A stretch of 64,000 nt of DNA, from positions 34,893,131 through 34,957,130 of the forward strand of contig NC_092795.1 in NCBI RefSeq assembly GCF_918797505.1, in the 5' to 3' direction. How positions within the stretch are numbered: position 1 is the stretch's first letter; each line of letters begins with the position of its first letter. The translations under genes and the position numbers were made by a program. Positions 54,201 to 64,000 of this stretch are shown here, piece by piece. This DNA is from Bemisia tabaci (taxonomy: Eukaryota; Arthropoda; Insecta; Hemiptera; Aleyrodidae). Under the pieces are notes generated by a model. It did no database searches. It saw only the letters and a list, made by a program, of their open reading frames with translations, and was not told the DNA's origin.

Positions 54201-57200
54201 ACAATCTTGTTTTGAACGAGAGTTGAAAAATGAAAACGAGGAAAAATAAATTAAAATGACAGGAGAAATTCTTTAAGTTTGTTGAATATATGCTGCACCG
54301 GACAAGACAAAATAACTACGATGAGACAAAAGTGGGGCTGAGAGTATTTTGATCTGGTTTTTTACTTACTACAATTAGTAAATTGTCGTAAAGGAATTTG
54401 ATGCTCTTAATTGATGATAGTTCAGCGCCAGAAATTTTGGAAAGATTCGCGATGAAGTCCTTATGTTTGTTCAGCTCAAGATCAAGTATGGCATTTCTTC
54501 GTTTTTCTTCCTCCGATAACAGTGGGCAGCGTTTTCTGACTCGAAATATCTGGGTGAGAATAAAATACATTTCTTTATCATTTTCGTACTGAATTTCACC
54601 GAACCCATCCGCTTCCATTACACACTTCTGTTGAAAAATACTTCAACAAGCAATGAAACCACAACAGTTTATACTTAAGATTATTTGTCATTAAGTTAGA
54701 TTTTCAAAAGAGGTTGTTCCAAAAACGCCGATTTTGGCTCCCCCCCTGGATTCGGCCCAAACTTTGCTCAGATGTTGTACTAAGTGTCCCCGACGCTTGG
54801 GCAAAATTTCAGCCCCCTCGGATAATTAGGGGGGAGGGGGCAGGGGGGCAAAGTTGCAATTTTTTTAAAACTTTAAAAATCGATATCTCGCGAACGGTTT
54901 GAGTGTAAGTGTTGCGGTTTGCGCTAAAAAACGTTAAAAAATATTCTCTACAAGAATATTAATGCTGTTTGCAAGGTTGCGTAATTTATCGCGGTCATAA
55001 ATCGATTTTTTCGATTTTGAAGGTTCGACTTTTTTTCGTTTTTCGTCTCCCCTCTCCAGGCGATCGTTGCTACGTGAATGAAAACCGGTTGAGGTGATTC
55101 TCCATGAAATTCTGCATCTGCTACACTTTGTTTGACCTTGGGGAAACGATTCGTTCGTGAGTTATAGCGATTTTTCTGCGCGTTACCGGTTACGCGCGGG
55201 CGGCATATCGGCGGCGCTCCATCCCGCACGGGCGAGGCAGAGGTTGTTTCACCGCTAGGGCCTTATATTCATGCTGTAGGCTGTAATTATCGATATTTTC
55301 TCCTCCCCCACCCTTCCCCTCCAATAAATATTGTTTTAATACTTCGTTATACAGGGTGTCCCAGACCATCCGTAACAGGTCTTTTTCTCGGTTGGTTTAG
55401 GTAGTACGAAGTGGGGGACCGCGGGGTTACATAGGGAATTGACCCCAAGGAATCCGAATTTCACGGTCCCGAAACCCCCTATGCCCCCCCTTGGGAGGTA
55501 GGTGCCCCCCTTGGGGTCATGATCCCAAAAGTCGGGAGACATTGTGCCTCCCCCTTTTACGCCCCGAGGGTGGCTAGGGGGGCCTCGGGACCGTAAAAAT
55601 CGGATTCCCTGGGGTCGATTACCCGGGAAATCATCTTTTTCCGGAGAATCTACGTCAATTTTCCACCAAAGGGAAATTATGGAGGAGGCCGATGTCCCCG
55701 TTTTGAAGAGATCATTTTTGGGCGCAAATTGACGTACACCCTCGGGAAAAAGATGATTTCCCAGGTAATCGACCCCAAGGAATCCGATTTTTACGGTCCC
55801 GAGGCCCCCCTAGCCACCCTCGGGGCGTAAAAGGGGGAGGCACAATGTCTCCCGACTTTTGGGATCATGACCCCAAGGGGGGCACCTACCTCCCAAGGGG
55901 GGGCATAGGGGGTTTCGGGACCGTGAAATTCGGATTCCTTGGGGTCAATTCCCTATGTAACCCCGCGGTCCCCCACTTCGTACTACCTAAACCAACCGAG
56001 AAAAAGACCTGTTGCGGATGGTCTGGGACACCCTGTATAACGAAGTATTAAAACAATATTTATTGGAGGGGAAGGGTGGGGGAGGAGAAAATATCGATAA
56101 TTACAGCCTACAGCATGAATATAAGGCCCTAGCGGTGAAACAACCTCTGCCTCGCCCGTGCGGGATGGAGCGCCGCCGATATGCCGCCCGCGCGTAACCG
56201 GTAACGCGCAGAAAAATCGCTATAACTCACGAACGAATCGTTTCCCCAAGGTCAAACAAAGTCCAGCAGATGCAAAATTTCATGGAGAATCACCTCAACC
56301 GGTTTTCATTCACGTAGCAACGATCGCCTGAAGAGGGGAGACGAAAAACGAAAAAAAGTCGAACCTTCAAAATCGAAAAAATCGATTTATGACCGCGATA
56401 AATTACGCAACCTTGCAAACAGCATTAATATTCTTGTAGAGAATATTTTTTAACGTTTTTTAGCGCAAACCGCAACACTTACACTCAAACCGTTCGCGAG
56501 ATATCGATTTTTAAAGTTTTAAAAAAATTGCAACTTTGCCCCCCTGCCCCCTCCCCCCTAATTATCCGAGGGGGCTGAAATTTTTCCCAAGCGTCGGGGA
56601 CACTTAGTACAACATCTGAGCAAAGTTTGGGCCGAATCCAGGGGGGGGGGGGCCAAAATCGGCGTTTTTGGAACAACCTCTTTACTGTTCAAGATCTCTC
56701 GGGTCTATTTACTTCTGGTGGTAGACATTATATGTATGCAACTTTCTGGCATCTTAGGAACAAGAATTTGGTTCTCTATTGCACGCTCCACCTACACGGA
56801 AAAAAAGATCGATAGAATCCACAATACTTAGCGAGCTAATTTTAGCACATATTATAGTGAGTAATTGAAAAGTTAAAACAACCAAGTTTGTTTGCACTGT
56901 CAAATAAACCTCGCATTTTACTGATGATACTTCGAATGGAAGTATTTTAATAAAGTTTGATTCGAACAACACCATTTTAAATTTAGTTTTGAAGTATAAC
57001 CAAGGTGATGTAATGATCGTTATTTATTAATTTACTATCTACTAATTTACTATCATTTGTATTAATTTACTAATAAAAAACGATCATTACATCACCTTGG
57101 TTATACTTCAAAACTAAATGGAAGTATTTTATTCAGTATTTCTGAGTCAAAAAGTGAGTGAAGGTAGGTCAAATCTTGCAAAATGCTCCTCCACCGAGGG

Positions 57201-59037
57201 ATCGTGTATTTTGTATGATATTTCCTACGTGAAAGATAAATCAATGAGCTTACTTCATCACACTGAGGAGGAAGAGTATGCACTGGAATCGGTTGCCAGG
57301 GTAAATCAGGGTTCCAAATCTGAATCCTGACCGGTGGATACAGTCCTGCTAACACAAGCTGTGCACTCATAATGGTCCTGTCTACATAGTCCGTAAGAAC
57401 AGAAATCTCTGCAGGTATGTATGCAGATGAAATAAATCCATCGTATCGATGACGTAGGAAACGCCCCAGAGCATGCATGCTAACTTTTCCTTGCTGAAAC
57501 AGATAATACCCGAAATTAAATATAAACGGACAATTTCAACAAAAGAGTGCTGAAAAGCACATCCCCGCAACGTTCTAGTGCAAAGGAGGGGTTGAGAAGA
57601 GCGTGATTTGTTTTGTTCTTGTATATTTAAATATGAGAACCTACGTCACAAAAGTGTTACGAAGGACAAGAGGGGTTGAAATACCCAAATTTCCTTGAGA
57701 CGCACAAGAGAGAAAACTCAACACAAAATTTTGGTTAATACGGGTAGTAAAACTTTAAATAACCCGAACCCTCGATTCACATTGAGGTTTCCTAGTCTCT
57801 TTATTATGTTTTGGGCTAAATTCACCACAAACTGTGCACGTATCAACAAAAAATTTGGGTTGGTTTGTGTTTCACTCCGTATATTAACCAAAAGTAACGC
57901 AATTACACAAATATTTTAATCAGTGAATTTTGTAAGCTGCCCGTCTTGACTTGATAGTATTTTTATACAACAAGGCTGCCATAGATATAATTCCTTGTTT
58001 CCGAGGCGGAGTAAAAAATACAATAATAATAAAGAACTGAAGACAGAGGTTGACTCAAACATTTTCCTTTTTATTTCAAAATGTATTATTACGGTTACTT
58101 AACACTCACCGCTACCAAGGCACCTAGTCCCTCTGGCCAAAATGACTCTGCCTCGTAAGGATCCATGGGGTATGTTCCTTTAGGGGCTCTTTCTCCATGA
58201 CGATGAATCTGTATCCCAGAAATCAAAAATATAAAAATTTCACAATCGAACATTAATTGGTAAATTGATTGTCTGATATCAAGCGAGGAAAATGCAGTTT
58301 ATAAACTGGTAGCCAATAAAGGTTGAGTGTATAAGACGCACTTTTTGCACTAGATCGTGATTGGCTACTACTACTTGTTGTTGGTAGCCAATCACCATCG
58401 AGGGGGAGCAGTGCGTCTTACGCTGATCCCTCATTGGCTGCTTTCATTGTATCTTGACTCTTACGATGCTCTAGTCGTCAGTAATTTTTCCCTTCGAATT
58501 ATACATTTTTAAGAGGACAAAAACAGAGGATAGCTATTTTTATATTCTCATTAATGTTAAAAAATAAGCGTGTGAATGAATGAAACTATTATTTTAGACA
58601 TTCGCTTTATCAACAGAAAGTTCCTCTTTTCTGGACTCTTCCATTTTCTCAATATTTTCCTTCTTTTCTTTGCTCTTTCAATTTTATGCAAAAACTGACT
58701 AGTTTTTTTATGCTTTTGCATTGGAAAAAATTATGCATGCAGCATTTGACATCCGTGTGAGTTCTCTGTGTTAGTTGTGAAAATGTATTTCGAACTTTAG
58801 AATAAGAATATTGCACTTTTGGTAATACATTGTAAATATCAATAAAATGACAGAAAATAAAACGATACTCACGATGCTGACAAATCGTAGCGACTGTTCT
58901 GCTTTTGGACTATTTTTCAGTAGGAGTAATCCAGCACTTGCGGTTAAAATGGAAACTACTAGAATCACCACAAAAAAAGCGCTTTTGTTTTTTAATTTAT
59001 CGAAACAAGTACTAGAAGTGTTTGTCAGTAATCTCAT
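51261..59037 (-). CDS. Histidine acid phosphatase, membrane-anchored, 7 coding exons
   Basis: Branch-2 histidine phosphatase (prostatic/lysosomal acid phosphatase type), hydrolysing phosphomonoesters through a phosphohistidine. Exons: 59037-58873, 58208-58110, 57493-57254, 54549-54370, 53801-53678, 53097-52883, 51437-51261. All have AG/GT borders and phases agree, giving 399 residues. The ATG at 59037 follows an in-frame TAA nine bases upstream. Residues about 20-41 are a hydrophobic N-terminal signal or anchor; no C-terminal membrane segment is seen. HRHGERAP at residues 57-64 holds the catalytic RHGxR; WQPIPVH follows at the end of exon 3; SAHD at about 298-301 holds the proton-donor Asp. 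Oddity: the family motif RSTDVDR is LTDYVDR here, so the phosphate-contacting Arg of that motif (Arg79 in rat prostatic acid phosphatase) is Leu at about residue 121. The protein may therefore be weak or non-catalytic. The third intron contains a 2-kb palindrome and a small MITE. Confidence 0.9.
52311..52567. mobile_element. MITE with GGATTGCATTTTGC ends
   Basis: GGATTGCATTTTGCAAAAAG at the left, and CTTTTTGCAATATGCAATCC at the right. Arms of about 60 bp include AACCACTAGCATTGCAATG. Between the last two exons of the acid phosphatase gene. Confidence 0.8.
54707..56683. mobile_element. Two-kilobase near-perfect palindrome (foldback element)
   Basis: Arms of about 950 bp are inverted copies. 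The left end is AAAGAGGTTGTTCC, the right end GGAACAACCTCTTT, and the unpaired centre is about 60 bp near 55695. Internally, ACAGGGTGTCCCAGACC at 55351 and its complement ending at 56036 mark a second, nested pair of terminal-like ends, flanked symmetrically by ATAA/TTAT. A diverged stretch of the inner part recurs at 36605-36775. Located in the third intron of the acid phosphatase gene. No obvious target duplication or coding capacity. Confidence 0.9.
56982..57118. mobile_element. Small hairpin MITE in acid phosphatase intron
   Basis: TTTAGTTTTGAAGTATAACC and its complement, arms of about 45 bp around an AT-rich loop. AATGGAAGTATTTTA occurs at 56935-56949 and again at 57117-57131, possibly a duplicated target or a remnant of a larger insertion. 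Confidence 0.75.
58300..58450. mobile_element. Hairpin repeat
   Basis: TAAGACGCAC and GTGCGTCTTA, with GCCAAT/ATTGGC ends, surround a central GTGATTGGCTAC / GTAGCCAATCAC stem. Between the first two exons of the acid phosphatase gene. CCAAT boxes are present on both strands by virtue of the palindrome. Confidence 0.65.
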
Positions 59038-59525
59038 CTTAACTTATTTTTTGCCGATGATTTATAAGAGCAAGAACATGTAAGTATCCTCTACGGACAT
59101 TTACTGAAGATGAAAACAGGCGGTATGGTTTGAAATTTAATACATTTTTTCCAGTCTATAATATTGCAACCTTTATTATAAATCCCTTTAAATTCCTTAA
59201 ACAAAGCAACAATAGAAGTAATCAATAATTTGGAATATGGGACAAAAGATGAAACCACTGCATAAGATAGAATGAAGATCCAAGAAATGATTTTCATATG
59301 CTGTAATTAACTATGAAACTACCCATTAGAAGTGTTTCTGCACCTCTTACTTATCACTTAAATTTTTCTCCTGAGAAATCCCTTTAATCCGCAAATTCTT
59401 TCCCGTACATTCTATAATTATCCAGATACCGATAAAAAGCTGGAAGTTTAAATTGAAAGCCAATAAAAGTGTCACCGGTGTGTAAATTATCCTAATTAAT
59501 ACGTGTTATTATCCATTTGAGATTG

Positions 59526-59594
<69 letters not shown>
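59526..59594. repeat. Uninterrupted A run of ~69 bases
   Basis: About 69 consecutive A bases, about 490 bp upstream of the acid phosphatase start. Length is probably uncertain in the assembly. Confidence 0.9.
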
Positions 59595-59595
<1 letters not shown>

Positions 59596-60299
59596 ATGCA
59601 TTGATGAAGTGGTTAAGCTTTCCTCAATGAGGCTCTTAAAACAGTGATGTCTTGTGGCAAAAAAATATTACTCCAAAATAGCACTTTTTCAAGCAAAGAT
59701 TCAATACTCATTAAATAAAAACACATAGCTTTCAGCCACGGTGCTTTGGTTCAACTTCCACCTGTCCAAGACAAATGCGAAGGGAGAAAAAAAACCCAAA
59801 ATAACATACTTTTTCCGACGGTTGACATTTATACAAAACGGGTTTTACATTAGGCAACCACAAATAACAAGTATGAGCCTTTCGTATTAGGAGACTCCTC
59901 TTTGCCGAAAGTAGTCCACATACATGAAATTATTTAAAGTAAGGGTATATAAATATTCTCGAGTAAGTGTTTAAAATGTGAACTTGATCGTTACAGCGAT
60001 TTTCAAAGAGGAATCTAACGCGAATGACATGGTCTCAGAGACAGGGACGAATGGAGGGTCTCTAATCGTAACGTTATGCCCCTCTTTTGTACCTACTTTA
60101 TTTTTAATCATCATTGTTTTTAAAATGCCACGAACAGTTTTTCTGAAAAGTTTCCACGAATTTTCCTAAATGATCTCAAACGTAAGTATTGAAATTATCG
60201 AAAAATATTTACCCTTTAATTGTGGTTAAAAACCGGACGGACACCGTCAAAAGAAATGACGCGTGATCCTAGTTTTGCGGCAATTTTAGCGTTGCGCAA

Positions 60300-60640
60300 G
60301 CCAGGGAGGAGGCGCGGTCGAGCGTCGAGTCATCTTCACAGAGTGATGCGCCTTCAATCCAGCTAGCAGCAATATGCCCATACCCGAGGTCGAATAGTTA
60401 TCAATTTATCAAAAATAGTTTTCGCCTCGCAGTGCGTTTAGAGCAATGCGAGAGGTATTCATGCAGTCTTGCAGGCGCTAACATACGTTCATGCCAACTG
60501 CACTGTTTGGCGCAATGCATGAAGTATTTCTACAGTCTTGCAGGCGCTGATATAAGTGTGACGACGCGACGGCCGCACTGTGTTTGACGCGGTTACTAGC
60601 ACTTGCGCTAAGATAACCGCGGCATCGAATAATGGGGCTT
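60300..60640. repeat. GC-rich dispersed repeat with internal duplication
   Basis: CAGTCTTGCAGGCGCTGATAT and CAGTCTTGCAGGCGCTAACAT repeat at about 88-bp spacing. A related inverted copy lies at 2796-2895 (TTCACGCATTGCGCCAAACA). GC-rich in an AT-rich setting. No ORF, no tRNA-like promoter clearly seen. Confidence 0.5.
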
Positions 60641-61350
60641 GAGAGGACCACGCTAAGTTTCGACGCCGCGCCGTATGAGGATTCCAACGTCGCCTCGTTT
60701 CTGTGGACAAAATATTTTTTCCGAAGAATGTTAGGACAATTCTCCAAGTTAGCTCTTTTAGACTGAATGGACCATTAAACAATTAAGGTCCGAATTTAAG
60801 AATTGTGATACACGTTTCTCGACCGAAATTTTACGGAGAACACGATTCTTGCATTAAAAATCAATGAAATTAACTTCTACCTAAGATATTAACGTTTTTA
60901 TTGTACACTATGGCTACGGGAACTTTACATTGCCTGGTCAAAAGAAAAACAATACCCTCGGCGATACAATTTTTGCAATTTTTTTTTTTTTTTTTTTGAG
61001 GAAAAAGTTACCTTTATAGCTTGAAATGTATGTAGAATATTCTTCCAAAGGAGAAGAAAAAGTAAGATAGTTTTAAATAATTACGTTGAGTATGGCAGGA
61101 TGTAAGCTTTTGCAACGTCCCAAAGCCTCGCTCCGAACTTCCCGTTGTGTGAATTGTATTCTTTACGTAAAATTTTGCGGTAAGCCTCCAGCATCAATCC
61201 ATCATCCACGGTGATTTCCTAGGGCAGCCGAATCATCAGCTGACCGAAAAAAGCGCCCGGAAATGACGCAAAACCGCGCATTTCCGAACGGAACGAACGA
61301 AATAACCGATCTTTCAAAGGGCGCAAAGGCTGGGCGGCCCGCCGCGCTCA

Positions 61351-62323
61351 GGTGCGGTGGCGTTTGCGGACGCGGCGTTTGCGGATTCTAAGAATCGGGT
61401 GGCGTTTGCGGATTCTCATATTTTGACGGTGGCGATTGCGGACATGCGGAACAGGGCCGATGGACTTTGCGGACCGAGATTTCGCAGTGGCGATTGCGGA
61501 CATGCGGAACAGGGCCGATGGACTTTGCGGACGGAGAATTTCGGCGGTGGCGATTGCGGACGGAGGGTAGGCACCTACATATGCTGCCCCCCACCCCTGC
61601 GCTGTATATTAAAGAGAAAAATTACCGGAGAGGCTCTGGATTCCTTGCCGTGGATGTAGAATGAAAACAATATTAGTATTAAACATTAGTATTATATTAG
61701 TATAAAAACATATGAGCTGTGAACATACAGTAAATTTTTAAAAACAGGCATATCAGAAATCAAGAAACTGAAAAATCGTCAGTTTCAGTTCATTTTTAGG
61801 ATGAAAAACATGTCGTAAATTCTAGTCCAAAATTACTGAAAGTCAAAAAATTAAAATGTGTTTTAATTTTTCGTTGTAATTTTTTGACTTTCAGTAATTT
61901 TGGACTAGAATTTACGACATGTTTTTCATCCTAAAAATGAACTGAAACTGACGATTTTTCAGTTTCTTGATTTCTGATATGCCTGTTTTTAAAAATTTAC
62001 TGTATGTTCACAGCTCATATGTTTTTATACTAATATAATACTAATGTTTAATACTAATATTGTTTTCATTCTACATCCACGGCAAGGAATCCAGAGCCTC
62101 TCCGGTAATTTTTCTCTTTAATATACAGCGCAGGGGTGGGGGGCAGCATATGTAGGTGCCTACCCCTCCGTCCGCAATCGCCACCGCCGAAATTCTCCGG
62201 TCCGCAAAGTCCACCGGCCCTGTTCCGCATGTCCGCAATCGCCACCGTCAAAATATGAGAATCCGCAAACGCCACCCGATTCTTAGAATCCGCAAACGCC
62301 ACGTCCGCAAACGCCACCGCACC
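61351..62323. mobile_element. Foldback element with 9-bp target duplication (Mutator-like)
   Basis: Arms of about 480 bp: GGTGCGGTGGCGTTTGCGGA at 61351 and its complement ending at 62323. Both arms contain GC-rich iterations of GGTGGCGNTTGCGGA; the centre (about 61750-61960) is AT-rich. The direct repeat CCGCGCTCA flanks it at 61342-61350 and 62324-62332. A 9-bp duplication plus very long terminal inverted repeats starting with G is the signature of Mutator/MULE superfamily elements. No transposase inside: non-autonomous. Confidence 0.85.
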
Positions 62324-62332
62324 CCGCGCTCA

Positions 62333-64000
62333 ATCCCTCTATTTTTCCGGCCATCAGGGGATCAGGACGGCCAAGCCGGCACCACCCGCGCCCGGATCGG
62401 CCGGCGGCGGTTCCTGCTAAATTTTAACCCAAAGAATAGAGCTTACGGAATTAAAGATTGTGATTACTTACAATACCACGCGTGCAAATGCCACTGTGTT
62501 ATTGTGTGTAACAATAGAATTGCAAAATAAGAGTTTGAAAGCTACAAAACTTATGCTCTCCACGTATATTATTTATTACTATGGAGTTCCTCCGAAGGAC
62601 AGAAAATGTTGCCATTCAACTTATCTTACCTGTCGGATAATTTGCGTAGAGTGAAATTGAAGGCGAACTAATCCTGCTTTTATCGATGGGTCCTCTACGA
62701 ACAATATACAAGATATCGACAGTGTAAGTAGGCAATCGTATAATTCGTTTGTGGTGTCTGAAAATCTCCACCTCCATGTTATTTTTTTAAAAGAGGACAA
62801 ATTGACATCATTCCTTGAAGTTTTTGCAGAATTTTCTTGGCACGGAGAAGAAAAAACACGGCAGTTTTAAAGAACTGCCGTCAAGTGGTTTTCTGTTTAA
62901 AAAATAAAGTATCACAGGAAGTCTGCGACGTCGCAAACCGAGATATGTGATTGCCGACTTTCACCGTCGATATAATTTGATGTTGCGTTACCTTTAGCGC
63001 AATATTCACATTGGCAAAAGGGCACATTTCCTAACAAAACCACAGGGAGCTAAAGATCTTAGTTAATTTGACACAAACTCAAACCGTCAAGAGAACGGAC
63101 GATGTCAATTATTTATCTGACTTAGTCAAGAGAATGCGTTTTGAACTGTCCGTTTCGTGTTTATGGTTATCTGAGAATAAAATGAATACTCTCATTTGTA
63201 TCAATTTTTCTTGTGCTTCCGGTCTTTTAGTCTAAAAATAATTATGTACTTGGTACCTATTCATGCATTAGGTGTTTAAGTAAATTGTAATCTTCAAAAC
63301 ACAGAAATATGATTTAATGCTCTGATATTGGAACAAATATTGCAAGGTGGTGTCTATTTTGTATTTAAATACATGCCGATTAAATCAAAACAATCGATTA
63401 TTCTAAAGCCAGCCGCGGCTTTGGTTCCATTCGAGTTGTTACTAAATGAGCGGCTTCATTCTCACCTTCGCGGAGACAAGGTTAACGTAGGAAAAAACAC
63501 CGCTATTTAATTTTTTCTCCACTTTTTTCTTTCGAATTTGCATGAGGCGGTGAAGAAATTGCGCGTAACTCCTGTTTACTCGGACATCGATTCTCACACA
63601 GGTGCTAGCCCACGATTATGCATCAATCATAATTCAAACGAAGTAAATGTTGACTGATGAGCTCGAAGGACGCACCGTTGGGAGTCAGCGATTGTCTACT
63701 CGGCGAGCACTCATACATCGAATGTATAATTAGACAGATTATGCTAAAAGAGACCATCTAAAATGACAGTTTTTTTTGTGGAAAAACGTAACTGCCATTA
63801 ACTCTCTGAACAGGATTATGCGTCTTTAAAGTTTCCAGGCGTAAATTACTTTATATTGAAATCAAAATCCACCTACACTCGTTACTTTATTTTTCAACGT
63901 TAAAACAACCAATTATAGGGAGTAAAGGAACTACTAATGCAGGTGGTATCGATCAGTATCCCAAAACACTTATCGAATATCCAATTGATTTCAAATCAGA
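62333..64000. other. Right-end spacer, repeats only
   Basis: GC-rich sequence to 62420 continues that left of the Mutator-like foldback. Then AT-rich sequence with one dispersed repeat (62762-62985). No exon supported. Confidence 0.4.

Noticed and set aside
55336..56051. Identical 68-residue ORFs on opposite strands
   Set aside because: Direct consequence of the palindrome; no family and no splice context.
61357..61659. Repeated ADAAFADS-type ORFs in the 61.4-kb and 62.1-kb arms
   Set aside because: They are translations of GC-rich iterations within the foldback arms; both strands and several frames stay open for the same reason.

Overview
This is eukaryotic DNA from the nuclear genome of an arthropod, most likely a sap-sucking insect (Hemiptera; a whitefly-like genome is only a guess). 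The supporting signs are AT-rich spacer, small exons with GT..AG borders, long homopolymer tracts, many short inverted-repeat elements, and remnants of piggyBac, Tigger/pogo, copia, hAT-like, LINE and envelope-bearing elements. No operon, bacterial gene, CRISPR array, tRNA or rRNA gene was recognised. LAYOUT. Bases 1-4700 hold no convincing gene, only dispersed repeats. Bases 4780-8150 hold a broken piggyBac element (acidic N-terminal exon, C-terminal cysteine-rich domain) with an RPA70-like OB-fold exon between the two halves; a 1-kb TA-flanked foldback element is inserted in that exon. Bases 8313-9307 and 13259-14736 are two diverged copies of one module. With 12805-13209 it carries protein motifs resembling the C-terminal catalytic part of RAG1/Transib recombinases. 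Small exons (9732-11151) and a block of inverted tandem repeats (11152-12830) lie between the copies. Bases 15100-19450 carry unrecognised or transposon-derived ORFs, among them a hAT-like fragment, a GC-rich duplication, a PHD finger protein and a novel two-ORF unit. Bases 19826-23813 are decayed remnants of an errantivirus/baculovirus-F-like envelope gene, present in overlapping duplicate, with a coiled-coil nuclear-type ORF between them. Bases 24990-30640 hold a copia fragment, a FLYWCH-finger exon, another transposon-like ORF and the C-terminal half of a Tigger transposase. Bases 30650-36600 are mostly non-coding with MITEs; 36985-38560 is a ~310-bp tandem repeat array related to 11152-12830. 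HOST GENES. Two genes on the minus strand can be reconstructed exon by exon. Alanine aminotransferase has 11 coding exons (49891 down to 39913). A membrane-anchored histidine acid phosphatase has 7 coding exons (59037 down to 51261) and lies about 1.4 kb upstream of it in the same orientation. Their introns are full of MITEs, including a 2-kb near-perfect palindrome at 54707-56683. A further foldback at 61351-62323 has a 9-bp target duplication like that of Mutator-type elements. HOW THEY WORK TOGETHER. The aminotransferase and the phosphatase are ordinary metabolic genes with no evident functional link; the rest is a graveyard of mobile DNA. The most notable items are the RAG1/Transib-like remnants, the duplicated envelope remnant, the large foldbacks, an apparent one-base frameshift in exon 1 of the aminotransferase, and loss of a conserved arginine in the phosphatase.
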